Shown piece after piece: positions 1 to 6,947 of a stretch of DNA of 33,926 bases. The translations under genes were made by a program, and so were the position numbers. The notes beneath the pieces were generated by a model. The model searched no databases, was not told the origin of the DNA, and worked only from the letters and a program-made list of their open reading frames with translations. The DNA comes from Erysipelotrichaceae bacterium. Lineage in GTDB: Bacteria > Bacillota_I > Bacilli_A > Erysipelotrichales > Erysipelotrichaceae. Positions within the stretch are counted from its first letter, which is position 1, and each line of letters begins with the position of its first letter. Where the stretch lies: positions 1-33,926 of the forward strand of contig SVBJ01000021.1 in the NCBI GenBank assembly GCA_015058955.1, in the 5' to 3' direction.

Positions 1-9
1 CATAACCGT

Positions 10-31
10 GATAGACCGGTTAATGTCTATC
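10..31. repeat. Short inverted repeat upstream of the first gene
   Basis: GATAGAC at 10-16 is exactly complementary to GTCTATC at 25-31, with an 8-base spacer. No T-run follows on either strand, so it is more likely a protein site or an RNA element than a terminator. It lies 10 bases upstream of the larger operator-like repeat. Confidence 0.4.
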
Positions 32-40
32 TAGAAAAAA

Positions 41-70
41 TAGTAGTGAACACTATTTCACTACTATAAT
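41..70 (+). promoter_or_regulatory. Promoter with overlapping operator-like palindrome
   Basis: TAGTAGTGAA (41-50) and TTCACTACTA (57-66) form a perfect 10-bp inverted repeat around CACTAT. The right arm runs into a consensus -10 box, TATAAT at 65-70. No good -35 is visible at the right distance; it would fall inside the repeat. A protein bound here would block polymerase, so this reads as a repressor operator for the 87-557 gene and those after it. The regulator is not in the window. Confidence 0.6.
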
Positions 71-86
71 ACGAGGGAGGTAAACC

Positions 87-557
87 ATGAAGAAACTGCT
101 TATGGTAATTGTTACGGCATTGGTTTTATTCAGCCTTATTGGCTGTCAGAAACACGAGAATAAGCCATATGAGCCTGACAGCCCGGCTCCTGATCCTCAT
201 ACCGGTGTCTTCAGCTGTGAATACGGCAGGATGGAATTCAACGGAGACGGCAAGACCGTAATCTGTGATTTCACTGAGGAATTAGCCAGACTGACCGGCT
301 TACCGCAGGGTAAAACAGAAGGGACATATGTCTTTCTTTCCGGCAATCTGCCGCCACATGGAAGTGTAGATGTCCGTTATGATGTGGCTCATGAACTGAA
401 ACTGACCCTTAATGGAAGCAGTACCGTAGTTGAACTGGGCATTGCTTCTTCTGACGGCAAGACCGCTATGGTCGGTGTCGGCATGGTAACGGATAAACGA
501 ATTCCGGTTCTGTTAAGAATTGACGGCAAAAATGTCACGGCAATGTTTGAAAAATAG
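87..557 (+). CDS. Predicted lipoprotein of unknown function
   Basis: This 156-residue protein has a lipoprotein signal: MKK start, hydrophobic core, and lipobox LIGC with the lipidated cysteine at residue 20. The mature part should be anchored on the outer face of the membrane. It has no domain I recognise; alternating polar and hydrophobic residues suggest a small beta-rich fold. The start is fixed by a strong GGGAGGT ribosome site just upstream and by the signal peptide. It is the first gene after the operator-like promoter at 41-70 and is followed 17 bases later by a zinc-ribbon protein, then an aldo/keto reductase, probably as one operon. Confidence 0.8.
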   Translation: MKKLLMVIVTALVLFSLIGCQKHENKPYEPDSPAPDPHTGVFSCEYGRMEFNGDGKTVICDFTEELARLTGLPQGKTEGTYVFLSGNLPPHGSVDVRYDVAHELKLTLNGSSTVVELGIASSDGKTAMVGVGMVTDKRIPVLLRIDGKNVTAMFEK

Positions 558-574
558 TTTGCGGAGGTAAGAAT

Positions 575-835
575 ATGCACTGTAGAAAATGCGGAAAGCT
601 AATTCCTGAAGATGCCCGGTTCTGTCCTTATTGCGGTACGGAGGTAATAGTACCTGAAGAGGAAGTCAGGTTCGTTGAAGACGGCAAAGGCGGTCTGATC
701 ATTGAGGCACCTGAAGGGAGTACGGTAACCATCAGTGATGGTGTAACGGTCAGAGAAGACGGTAAGGGTGGTCTGATTTTTGATGTACCGGAAGGTACGA
801 CAGTTACGATAAGTGATCCTGAAAAGGAGGACTGA
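575..835 (+). CDS. Zinc-ribbon protein with two tandem beta repeats
   Basis: This 86-residue protein starts with a zinc ribbon: C3-x2-C6 and C17-x2-C20, in the CxxCG form seen in many small Bacillota proteins. The rest is two 21-residue repeats (about 35-55 and 61-81), each built on EDGKGGLI, a PEG turn and TVTISD, so it probably forms a short repetitive beta structure. There is no signal peptide or membrane segment, so it is likely cytoplasmic. A GGAGGT site precedes the ATG. Its last codons contain the ribosome site of the next gene, which starts 2 bases after its stop, so the two are likely translated together. Partner and function are unknown. Confidence 0.8.
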   Translation: MHCRKCGKLIPEDARFCPYCGTEVIVPEEEVRFVEDGKGGLIIEAPEGSTVTISDGVTVREDGKGGLIFDVPEGTTVTISDPEKED

Positions 836-837
836 AG

Positions 838-1953
838 ATGTCTGAATATTTTGGAAAAGAAACTCCAAAGCTGGGTTTTGGATTAATGAGACTGCCGCGA
901 AAGGGCATTGTTACGGATGTTGAACAGGTTAAGAAAATGGTTGACCTGTTCATGGAAGCAGGGTTTACCTATTTTGATACGGCTTATGTGTATCCGGGAT
1001 CGGAAGCTGCCATTAAGAAGGCGCTGGTTGAAAGATATCCGCGTGATTCCTATACCCTGGCTGATAAGATCAATGCCTTCATCCTGGCCCCGACGGAAAA
1101 GGCCTGCAAGAAGCAGTTCTATACCTCACTGGAAAGAACCGGTGCTGGGTATTTTGACTATTATCTGCTTCATTCAATAATGGAAAATAACTACGCCAAA
1201 TACGATAAATTCCATATCTGGGACTTCGTCAGGGAACTGAAGGAAAAAGGATTGGTAAAACACTTTGGCTTCTCATTCCATGCGGGACCGCAGTTATTGG
1301 ATAAGCTGTTGACGGAACATCCGGAAGTAGATTTCATTCAGCTGCAGATCAATTACGCTGACTGGGAGAGACCTTCAGTCACTTCCAGAGCCAATTATGA
1401 AGTGGCGAGAAAGCATGGTGTTTCCATTACCGTAATGGAACCTGTCAAAGGTGGTACCTTAGCCAATCCTCCTGAAGCCGTAAAGAAGCTTTTTAAGGAT
1501 TACCATCCAGACATGTCATATGCCTCCTGGGCCATCAGATTCGTCGCTTCTCTGGATGGCATCATCACTGTGTTGTCAGGCATGTCAAATATTGAGCAGA
1601 TGAAGGATAATCTGTCTTACATGAAGGATTTCCAGCCTCTGAATGAAGAAGAACAGAAGATCATTCAGGAAGCCCAGCGCATTCTGGGTCATTCCGCAGC
1701 GATTCCTTGTACAGCCTGCAGTTACTGTACCAAGGGCTGTCCGATGACAATCAACATCCCCGAGATCTTCAAGGCTGCCAATAAGCAGCTGGGAAACGGC
1801 CAGCTGGCCCAGGCCAGGGAAGCATATGCGATTGCGGCACCGGAGGGACACAGGGCTTCTGACTGCATTAAGTGCAGGCAGTGTGAAAGAGCCTGCCCGC
1901 AGCATCTGCCAATCACTGATTTATTGCAGCAGGCCCGGGAAATGATGGAATAG
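838..1953 (+). CDS. Aldo/keto reductase with C-terminal 4Fe-4S ferredoxin domain
   Basis: Residues 1 to about 275 form an aldo/keto reductase barrel. Candidate catalytic residues of the family are visible: Asp47, a Tyr at 50-52, Lys77 and His112 (YYLLHS). Residues 285-371 add a two-cluster ferredoxin region: C291-x2-C-x2-C-x3-CP and C343-x2-C-x2-C-x3-CP. This is a known architecture of anaerobes; such proteins probably pass electrons between an organic substrate or NAD(P)H and an iron-sulfur partner, but the substrate cannot be read from sequence. The ribosome site AAGGAGGA lies in the tail of the preceding gene. Length (371) is normal for the fusion family. It is cytoplasmic and likely co-transcribed with both flanking genes. 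Confidence 0.93.
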   Translation: MSEYFGKETPKLGFGLMRLPRKGIVTDVEQVKKMVDLFMEAGFTYFDTAYVYPGSEAAIKKALVERYPRDSYTLADKINAFILAPTEKACKKQFYTSLERTGAGYFDYYLLHSIMENNYAKYDKFHIWDFVRELKEKGLVKHFGFSFHAGPQLLDKLLTEHPEVDFIQLQINYADWERPSVTSRANYEVARKHGVSITVMEPVKGGTLANPPEAVKKLFKDYHPDMSYASWAIRFVASLDGIITVLSGMSNIEQMKDNLSYMKDFQPLNEEEQKIIQEAQRILGHSAAIPCTACSYCTKGCPMTINIPEIFKAANKQLGNGQLAQAREAYAIAAPEGHRASDCIKCRQCERACPQHLPITDLLQQAREMME

Positions 1954-1985
1954 ACATTATTGTTTGTCAATAGAGGTTTCACTGT

Positions 1986-2441
1986 ATGAACATGAAGAAA
2001 ATCGGTCAGCAGATGAGTCTGTTAATGGGACTGTCAATGAGCTGTGTCCTGACCCTGGTTGGCCTTCTGTCAGCCGGAAAATTTACCGTACAGGGTTTTC
2101 TGAGCGGTTTTGCGGTAAGCTTTGTCGTCAGCATGATCATCGGTCTGATCATTCCAATGAAAAAGGTCAGTGATGCCGTGACCGGCAGGTTTAACCGGTT
2201 ACCGGGGACCTTAAAAGCCAGATTGCTGGAAGCACTGGTTTCAGATGTTCTTTATTCACCATTAATGACGTTCATCATGGTTTACATTGCCTGGCGCCAG
2301 GCAACTGCTCACGGTGCCATGATTCCATGGGGACCAATGCTGCTGAAGTCTGAGATCATCAGCTTCATAGCTGCCTACATTCTGAGCTTTGTTCTCACTC
2401 CGGTCTTCATGAACATGCTGATGAGAAAGAACAGACCTTAA
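1986..2441 (+). CDS. Four-helix membrane protein, DUF2798-like
   Basis: This 151-residue protein has four hydrophobic segments, at about residues 10-30, 34-55, 88-106 and 125-146, with a basic loop in the middle, so it is an integral membrane protein. Layout and length resemble the uncharacterised DUF2798 family; this is a pattern-level match only. An AGAGG site precedes the ATG; the second Met at 1992 is also possible. It follows the aldo/keto reductase by 32 bases and is ended by a strong terminator, so it is probably the last gene of the first operon. No function is known. Confidence 0.75.
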   Translation: MNMKKIGQQMSLLMGLSMSCVLTLVGLLSAGKFTVQGFLSGFAVSFVVSMIIGLIIPMKKVSDAVTGRFNRLPGTLKARLLEALVSDVLYSPLMTFIMVYIAWRQATAHGAMIPWGPMLLKSEIISFIAAYILSFVLTPVFMNMLMRKNRP

Positions 2442-2454
2442 TGACTTGAAGTAC

Positions 2455-2479
2455 AAACACATCTCTGATGTGTTTTTTT
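2455..2479 (+). terminator. Rho-independent terminator
   Basis: ACACATC (2457-2463), loop TCT, GATGTGT (2467-2473), then a run of T to 2479; outer A-T pairs can extend the stem. It closes the 87-2441 operon. Confidence 0.85.
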
Positions 2480-2509
2480 GTTGTTTTATCATAAACAGAG
2501 ATTATTTCA

Positions 2510-2518
2510 TGTTATAAT
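2510..2518 (+). promoter_or_regulatory. Extended -10 promoter of the lipase gene
   Basis: TGTTATAAT is a perfect TGnTATAAT extended -10. No good -35 is seen. It lies 52 bases before the lipase start. Confidence 0.7.
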
Positions 2519-2570
2519 CAAATCAGGAATACCTCATAATTGAGGAAATAATAATGGAGGATAATATATC

Positions 2571-3338
2571 ATGAAGAAAAGCATGAGATTACTGACAGCC
2601 ATACTGGCGGTTCTGTTGGTTCTTTCGTCATTCGCATCCGGCTTCACTGTTGATGCAGCAGATAAGCACACCTATTCAAATGCTGCTGAAGTAGCACAGC
2701 TGGTAGATGCCGGTTATAATCAGGGAACAAAGGGCCCTATTACCATTACCAGAGGCACTCTGAAGAAGACTTTCTCCAGCAAGGAAGTATATTTCATTAC
2801 TCTGTCAGGAACTGAACTCGTCTTCAATCAGTCAACTGAAGTACTGACGGACCTGTTCTCAGGTTTCAACCTCAAGAATGCTTACTACTATAATGTGGTT
2901 AACGTAATTCTCAATAATATCCCTAAGGGTGCCAATCTGTTCCTGGCCGGACATTCTCTGGGCGGCATGATCTGTCAGCAGGTAGCTGCCGATGCAACAA
3001 TTAAGGCACGCTATAATATTCTCAATGTTGTTACATTCGGTTCACCGTTACTGGCAGCCGGTTTCCGCGAGGGAACCATAAAGCGTCTGGGAGACATCAA
3101 TGACGTGGTACCTCTGCTTTCCAGCAACCTGTTTGTTACTCCTATCAGAGCCATTCTGGGACTTAACCGTGAAAATGGGGGATACTATCTCAGACCGGTC
3201 AGTGCCCATACTGACTGCTATGTCCGTGAAGATGTCTGGGGCAGATATGATGTCACCGGAACCAAGTACGGCAGTGCCAGACTTGAACTTGATCTGGATA
3301 CCAGAAAATTCTACAAGTCACCGATAATCGACTGGTAG
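2571..3338 (+). CDS. Secreted class-3 lipase-like alpha/beta hydrolase
   Basis: This 255-residue protein has a Sec signal peptide (MKKSMR, hydrophobic 7-23, likely cleavage near residue 30). The mature part carries the nucleophile elbow GHSLGG with Ser129, then TFGSP (155-159), DINDVVP with candidate Asp178 and a late His213, in the order of the Ser-Asp-His triad of lipase class 3 (Lipase_3). It therefore probably hydrolyses an acyl ester of a lipid or glycolipid outside the cell; the real substrate is unknown. It is single-gene: own extended -10 promoter upstream and a terminator at 3361-3386. The ribosome site is ATGGAGGAT. The larger lipase-like protein at 12164-14812 is a second member of this broad fold in the window. 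Confidence 0.85.
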   Translation: MKKSMRLLTAILAVLLVLSSFASGFTVDAADKHTYSNAAEVAQLVDAGYNQGTKGPITITRGTLKKTFSSKEVYFITLSGTELVFNQSTEVLTDLFSGFNLKNAYYYNVVNVILNNIPKGANLFLAGHSLGGMICQQVAADATIKARYNILNVVTFGSPLLAAGFREGTIKRLGDINDVVPLLSSNLFVTPIRAILGLNRENGGYYLRPVSAHTDCYVREDVWGRYDVTGTKYGSARLELDLDTRKFYKSPIIDW

Positions 3339-3360
3339 TATTATCCAAACAAACTGAATC

Positions 3361-3386
3361 ATCCCATCTGCATAGATGGGATTTTT
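3361..3386 (+). terminator. Rho-independent terminator after the lipase
   Basis: ATCCCATCT (3361-3369), loop GCAT, AGATGGGAT (3374-3382) and a T-run. Perfect 9-bp stem. Confidence 0.9.
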
Positions 3387-3398
3387 CTTGTTGTGATA

Positions 3399-3407
3399 TG
3401 ATAGAAT
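3399..3407 (+). promoter_or_regulatory. Extended -10 promoter
   Basis: TGATAGAAT matches TGnTATAAT with one change. It stands directly behind the lipase terminator and 29 bases before the DUF2200 gene. Confidence 0.6.
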
Positions 3408-3436
3408 AAGAATAACTTCAAAAAGAGAATACAGCC

Positions 3437-3769
3437 ATGAGACAGAGCATATTTGACATGAAATTCAGCACAATCTATCCGCTTTACCTTCAGAAAGCCC
3501 AGAGAAAGGGCAGAACCAAGGAGGAAGTGGATGAAATAATAAAATGGCTGACCGGCTATGATGCTGAACGGTGGGATCCGGAGGCTACAAACCGTGAATT
3601 CTTTGATAATGCTCCAGAAATGAATCCGAATGCTTCTATGATAAAGGGCACGGTATGCGGGATAAAGGTGGAAGAGATCGAAGATCCCCTGATGCAGAAG
3701 ATCCGCTGGCTGGATAAGCTGATTGATGAGCTTGCCAGAGGAAAGGCAATGGAGAAGATATTAAGATGA
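3437..3769 (+). CDS. DUF2200 family protein
   Basis: This 110-residue cytoplasmic protein has the DUF2200 pattern: an N-terminal stretch with F[16 protein letters not shown], EEVDEII-WLTGY near 35-50, and the middle motif [13 protein letters not shown] around 60-72. The family is widespread in bacteria and has no known function. The ribosome site is weak (AAAAGAGAAT). The stop overlaps the start of the next gene by 4 bases (ATGA), so the pair is almost surely translationally coupled. Confidence 0.88.
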   Translation: MRQSIFDMKFSTIYPLYLQKAQRKGRTKEEVDEIIKWLTGYDAERWDPEATNREFFDNAPEMNPNASMIKGTVCGIKVEEIEDPLMQKIRWLDKLIDELARGKAMEKILR

Positions 3770-4377
3770 AATATGAATATGATACTGTACTGCAGGTCAT
3801 GGATGATGGCGGTGGCTATGTTGTTTTTCCCTGGGATGTAAAGAAGGAATTCGGCAAGGGACGTGTAAAGGTTCATGCTGAATTTGACGGTATTCCCTAT
3901 GACGGCAGCATTGTCAACATGGGAGTAAGGAATCCTGACGGATCGGTATGCTATATGATAGGAGTACTGAAATCAATAAGAAATACACTGAAAAAAGGCA
4001 ATGGAGATATGATCCATGTCTGCATTGAGCAGCATGAAATGACGATTCGGGAATACATAGCTAAACAGGATGAGGAGATAAAACCTCGTTTAGTTCAAAT
4101 ATATGAAACGATAAGGAATGCCATCCCGGATGTTGAAGAACGATACTCGTATGGGATGCCGACTTTCTGGAAAGGGCATAACATCATTCACTTCGCGACA
4201 ATGAAGAATCACACAGGCATTTATCCGGGTCCGGAGGCTATCGAAGCTTTTAGTGATAAGCTTGGCAGCTATAGTACCAGCAAGGGAGCAATTCAGTTTC
4301 CAAATGACAGAGAGATTCCTCTGGAACTGATAGCTGAGATAGCGACCTGGTGTTACTTGAAATATGGAAAACAGTAG
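3766..4377 (+). CDS. DUF1905-DUF1801 two-domain protein
   Basis: This 203-residue protein joins two small domains. Residues 1 to about 88 look like DUF1905 (beta-barrel; [14 protein letters not shown] and the [17 protein letters not shown] end). Residues 90-203 look like DUF1801/YdhG ([20 protein letters not shown], then [10 protein letters not shown] and the late [13 protein letters not shown]), a frataxin-like fold. Both are uncharacterised and often occur together or in small operons. The start overlaps the DUF2200 stop and has an internal GGAGAAG site. I know of no established role. Confidence 0.85.
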   Translation: MKYEYDTVLQVMDDGGGYVVFPWDVKKEFGKGRVKVHAEFDGIPYDGSIVNMGVRNPDGSVCYMIGVLKSIRNTLKKGNGDMIHVCIEQHEMTIREYIAKQDEEIKPRLVQIYETIRNAIPDVEERYSYGMPTFWKGHNIIHFATMKNHTGIYPGPEAIEAFSDKLGSYSTSKGAIQFPNDREIPLELIAEIATWCYLKYGKQ

Positions 4378-4408
4378 TGTAAATGTAAATGGCAAATAAA
4401 TATGGCAA

Positions 4409-4424
4409 TACTTTAAGTAAAGTA
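4409..4424. promoter_or_regulatory. Palindrome upstream of the MATE transporter gene
   Basis: TACTTTA (4409-4415) and TAAAGTA (4418-4424) form a 7-bp inverted repeat with a 2-base centre. It lies in the 96-base gap before the MATE gene, upstream of a possible -10 (TATAAC, 4447-4452) with no clear -35. Symmetry and position fit a repressor site. Confidence 0.4.
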
Positions 4425-4473
4425 AAAAATCGTATTTATGGCCAACTATAACAGATAATTTCAGGAGCAGATA

Positions 4474-6240
4474 ATGGAGAGAAACAATCTTGAGATCACC
4501 AGAAGAATAATGCTGACACTGCTGCCGATACAGGTCATTTTAGCCATGGCCGGGGCTGTTAACGGGCTGGTATCCAGCTACTTTGCCAGTAACTTTGTCG
4601 GAATCGAAGCCATGAGTGCGGTTGGTCTCTATGGCCCTGTCAGTATGTTTGTGGGCGCCATCGGTACCCTGACGGCAGGAGGATGTGCCATCATCTGCGG
4701 CAAGTATCTGGGCGCAAACCAGTTTGATAAGCTGCAGGAGATGTTTTCACTTGACCTGCTATTGGCCTTCATTGCTTCCGCTGTGCTGACCGGGTTGTTT
4801 GTCTTTCTGGGAATCAGCGATCTGACCGGCATCTTTACTCAGGACGCGACTCTTCGTCCGGTCTTCAATCAGTATCTGTTAGGACAGACGATCGGTATCA
4901 TGCCGCAGATGTTTGCCAGTCAGCTGCCGATGTTTCTGACCATGCAGAACAAGGGAAAGAATACAATGAGAGCCAGCGTTGTCTACATCATTGTCAATCT
5001 GGTCCTGAATTACTATTTTGTGGAAGTAAGAAAAATGGAAGCCTTTGGTCTGGCCCTGGCTTCTTCCCTGGGAATGTGGGTCTTCTTCATCATGGAACTG
5101 TATTATTTCCTGACTCCGGGTTCACAATTGAGGGTCAGACTGATGAAACCGGACTGGTCAGAAGCGAAAAGGATAATAACTACTGGACTTTCCGGGGCTT
5201 CCGGGTACATTTATCAGACTTTCAGAGGACTGGCTGTCAACAAGCTTCTGGAAATCCACGTCGGCAGCATGGGCATATCAGCCTTTGCTGCGGCCAATAA
5301 CCTGCTGGGGATCTTCTGGGCCATTCCGGGAGGAATGCTGGCTGTTTCCCGCATGCAGATGTCCGTGGCAGTCGGCGAGGAAGACCGTCAGACTCTGGGT
5401 GACATCACCCGTGTAATGTTCCGCACTTATCTGCCGATGATGGCAGCAGTGGTTGGGGGGATCATTCTTGGTTCAGGTTTCCTGTCAGGACTGTTCTTCA
5501 ATGGTCCTGAGATTGCAGCTTATGGAATGATGAAGGCATGTCTGCAGATAATTCCGCTGTGCATGCCGTTAAGTATCATCTGTGCTCATTTCAACTGCTA
5601 CGCTCAGATACTAGACAGGACGCGGTTTGGTGAGATCATGTCGGCACTGGACGGGCTGATCTGTGTTGCCGGTTTCTCCTGGCTGCTGACGGCCAGTATG
5701 GGAATCGCCGGTGTAGCCTGGGCCAATGTTCTTAATGGGATAGTTACGACTCTGTTTGTCATCGGTTATTCACGGTATCGCAACAGACACCTGCCGAAAA
5801 ACGTTGAAGAACTGATGGTAATACCTGAGGACTTTGGAGCCAGTGAAGATGAAAGAATGGACATTACCGTGGATACGATTGAAGAAGTGGTCCAGCTGTC
5901 ACAGCAGATCCAGCAGTTCTGCAGGGACAGGGGCATTGATGAAAAGCGTTCCTATCTTTCTGCCCTGGCTCTGGAAGAGATGGCCGGGGTCATTGTTCTG
6001 GAAGGGTTTGTCAAGGACAGTAAAAAGCATTCCATCTACGTACGAGTCGTGCATAAGGATGATAATGTGATCCTGCGCATCAAGGATGACTGTCAGCCTT
6101 TCAATCCTGAAGAAAGAAAACAGCTGACGGAAAACGAAGACATTACCAAGAACATCGGTATCAGAATGATATACAAGATTCTTAAGGACATAGATTACAG
6201 ATATCTGTTCGGCATCAATGTGCTGACAATGAAGATATAG
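4474..6240 (+). CDS. MATE-family transporter fused to a GHKL/anti-sigma-type ATPase domain
   Basis: Residues 1 to about 440 are a MATE (multi antimicrobial extrusion) transporter with about 12 hydrophobic helices; it probably exports a small cationic compound using an ion gradient. Residues 460-588 are a cytoplasmic HATPase domain of the anti-sigma-factor/serine kinase type (COG2172-like): LALEEMAG at 498-505, DDCQPFNP at 538-545, and the NIGIRMIYK lid around 560-568. This fusion recurs in clostridial-type bacteria. The N-box residue usually Asn is Val506 here, so nucleotide binding may be weak or lost. The ribosome site is CAGGAG. A methyltransferase follows after 19 bases. The substrate and the purpose of the C-terminal domain are unknown. 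Confidence 0.9.
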   Translation: MERNNLEITRRIMLTLLPIQVILAMAGAVNGLVSSYFASNFVGIEAMSAVGLYGPVSMFVGAIGTLTAGGCAIICGKYLGANQFDKLQEMFSLDLLLAFIASAVLTGLFVFLGISDLTGIFTQDATLRPVFNQYLLGQTIGIMPQMFASQLPMFLTMQNKGKNTMRASVVYIIVNLVLNYYFVEVRKMEAFGLALASSLGMWVFFIMELYYFLTPGSQLRVRLMKPDWSEAKRIITTGLSGASGYIYQTFRGLAVNKLLEIHVGSMGISAFAAANNLLGIFWAIPGGMLAVSRMQMSVAVGEEDRQTLGDITRVMFRTYLPMMAAVVGGIILGSGFLSGLFFNGPEIAAYGMMKACLQIIPLCMPLSIICAHFNCYAQILDRTRFGEIMSALDGLICVAGFSWLLTASMGIAGVAWANVLNGIVTTLFVIGYSRYRNRHLPKNVEELMVIPEDFGASEDERMDITVDTIEEVVQLSQQIQQFCRDRGIDEKRSYLSALALEEMAGVIVLEGFVKDSKKHSIYVRVVHKDDNVILRIKDDCQPFNPEERKQLTENEDITKNIGIRMIYKILKDIDYRYLFGINVLTMKI

Positions 6241-6259
6241 GAAAGCGTATTACAAGAAT

Positions 6260-6847
6260 ATGAATAAGAAAGCCGTCATTGAATTCTTTGATAAAATGGC
6301 ACCGGGATGGGACAGTCACATGGTGCGTAATGAAAGGGCAATCAGCCGTATTCTTGATAATGCCCGCATCAGAGAGGGCGTAACTATGCTGGATGTAGCC
6401 TGCGGTACCGGTGTGCTGATCCCTGACTATCTTAACAGAGGTGTTCTGAGTGTTACCGGAATAGACATTACTCCGGCCATGGCCCGGATTGCCCGGAAGA
6501 AGTTTGCGGATGATGACAGAGTAAGAATCATCTGCGGTGATGTCATGGAATACAGACCTGATGATAAGTTTGACTGCATCATGGTCTATAATGCCTTACC
6601 GCATTTCAGAAGCCCTGAAGAGCTGATAAAGGCTTTATCAGGCATGCTCAGGAAAGGCGGAACTCTCAGCATTGCCCACGGGATGAGTTTTGAAGGAGTG
6701 AACAGACATCATGAAAACGTTTCATCGGAAGTAACCAATCCACTGACTGCGGCGGAAAGACTTGGTGAGATAATGTCAGGCTATCTGGAGGTTACGGCAG
6801 TAATATCTGATGATGAAATGTATCAGGTTGCCGGAATTAAGAAGTAA
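6260..6847 (+). CDS. Class I SAM-dependent methyltransferase
   Basis: This 195-residue Rossmann-fold protein has motif I MLDVACGTG (residues 43-51), the acidic end of beta-2 in VTGIDIT (about 67-73), CGDVMEY (about 94-100) and FDCIMVYNALPHF as motif IV (about 107-119). It is a small stand-alone methyltransferase of the UbiE/Methyltransf_11 type; the acceptor is unknown. It starts 19 bases after the MATE-ATPase gene with only a weak ribosome site and shares its terminator at 6859-6879, so the two are probably one transcription unit. A role in modifying a substrate of the transporter is possible but only inferred from position. Confidence 0.85.
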   Translation: MNKKAVIEFFDKMAPGWDSHMVRNERAISRILDNARIREGVTMLDVACGTGVLIPDYLNRGVLSVTGIDITPAMARIARKKFADDDRVRIICGDVMEYRPDDKFDCIMVYNALPHFRSPEELIKALSGMLRKGGTLSIAHGMSFEGVNRHHENVSSEVTNPLTAAERLGEIMSGYLEVTAVISDDEMYQVAGIKK

Positions 6848-6858
6848 TATAACAGAGT

Positions 6859-6879
6859 AAAGGGCTCAGCCCTTTTTTT
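6859..6879 (+). terminator. Rho-independent terminator
   Basis: AAAGGGC (6859-6865), loop TCA, GCCCTTT (6869-6875), T-run. It ends the MATE-methyltransferase unit. Confidence 0.9.
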
Positions 6880-6892
6880 ACAGACGGTTTTT

Positions 6893-6921
6893 TTGAAATA
6901 ATCCGGCAAATGGGGCATAAT
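6893..6921 (+). promoter_or_regulatory. Sigma-A type promoter
   Basis: TTGAAA (6893-6898), a 17-base spacer and CATAAT (6916-6921), just behind the previous terminator. The start of transcription is expected near 6928, only about 20 bases before the ATG at 6948. Confidence 0.75.
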
Positions 6922-6947
6922 ATCATGGTAGGAAAAAGGTGAATCAG

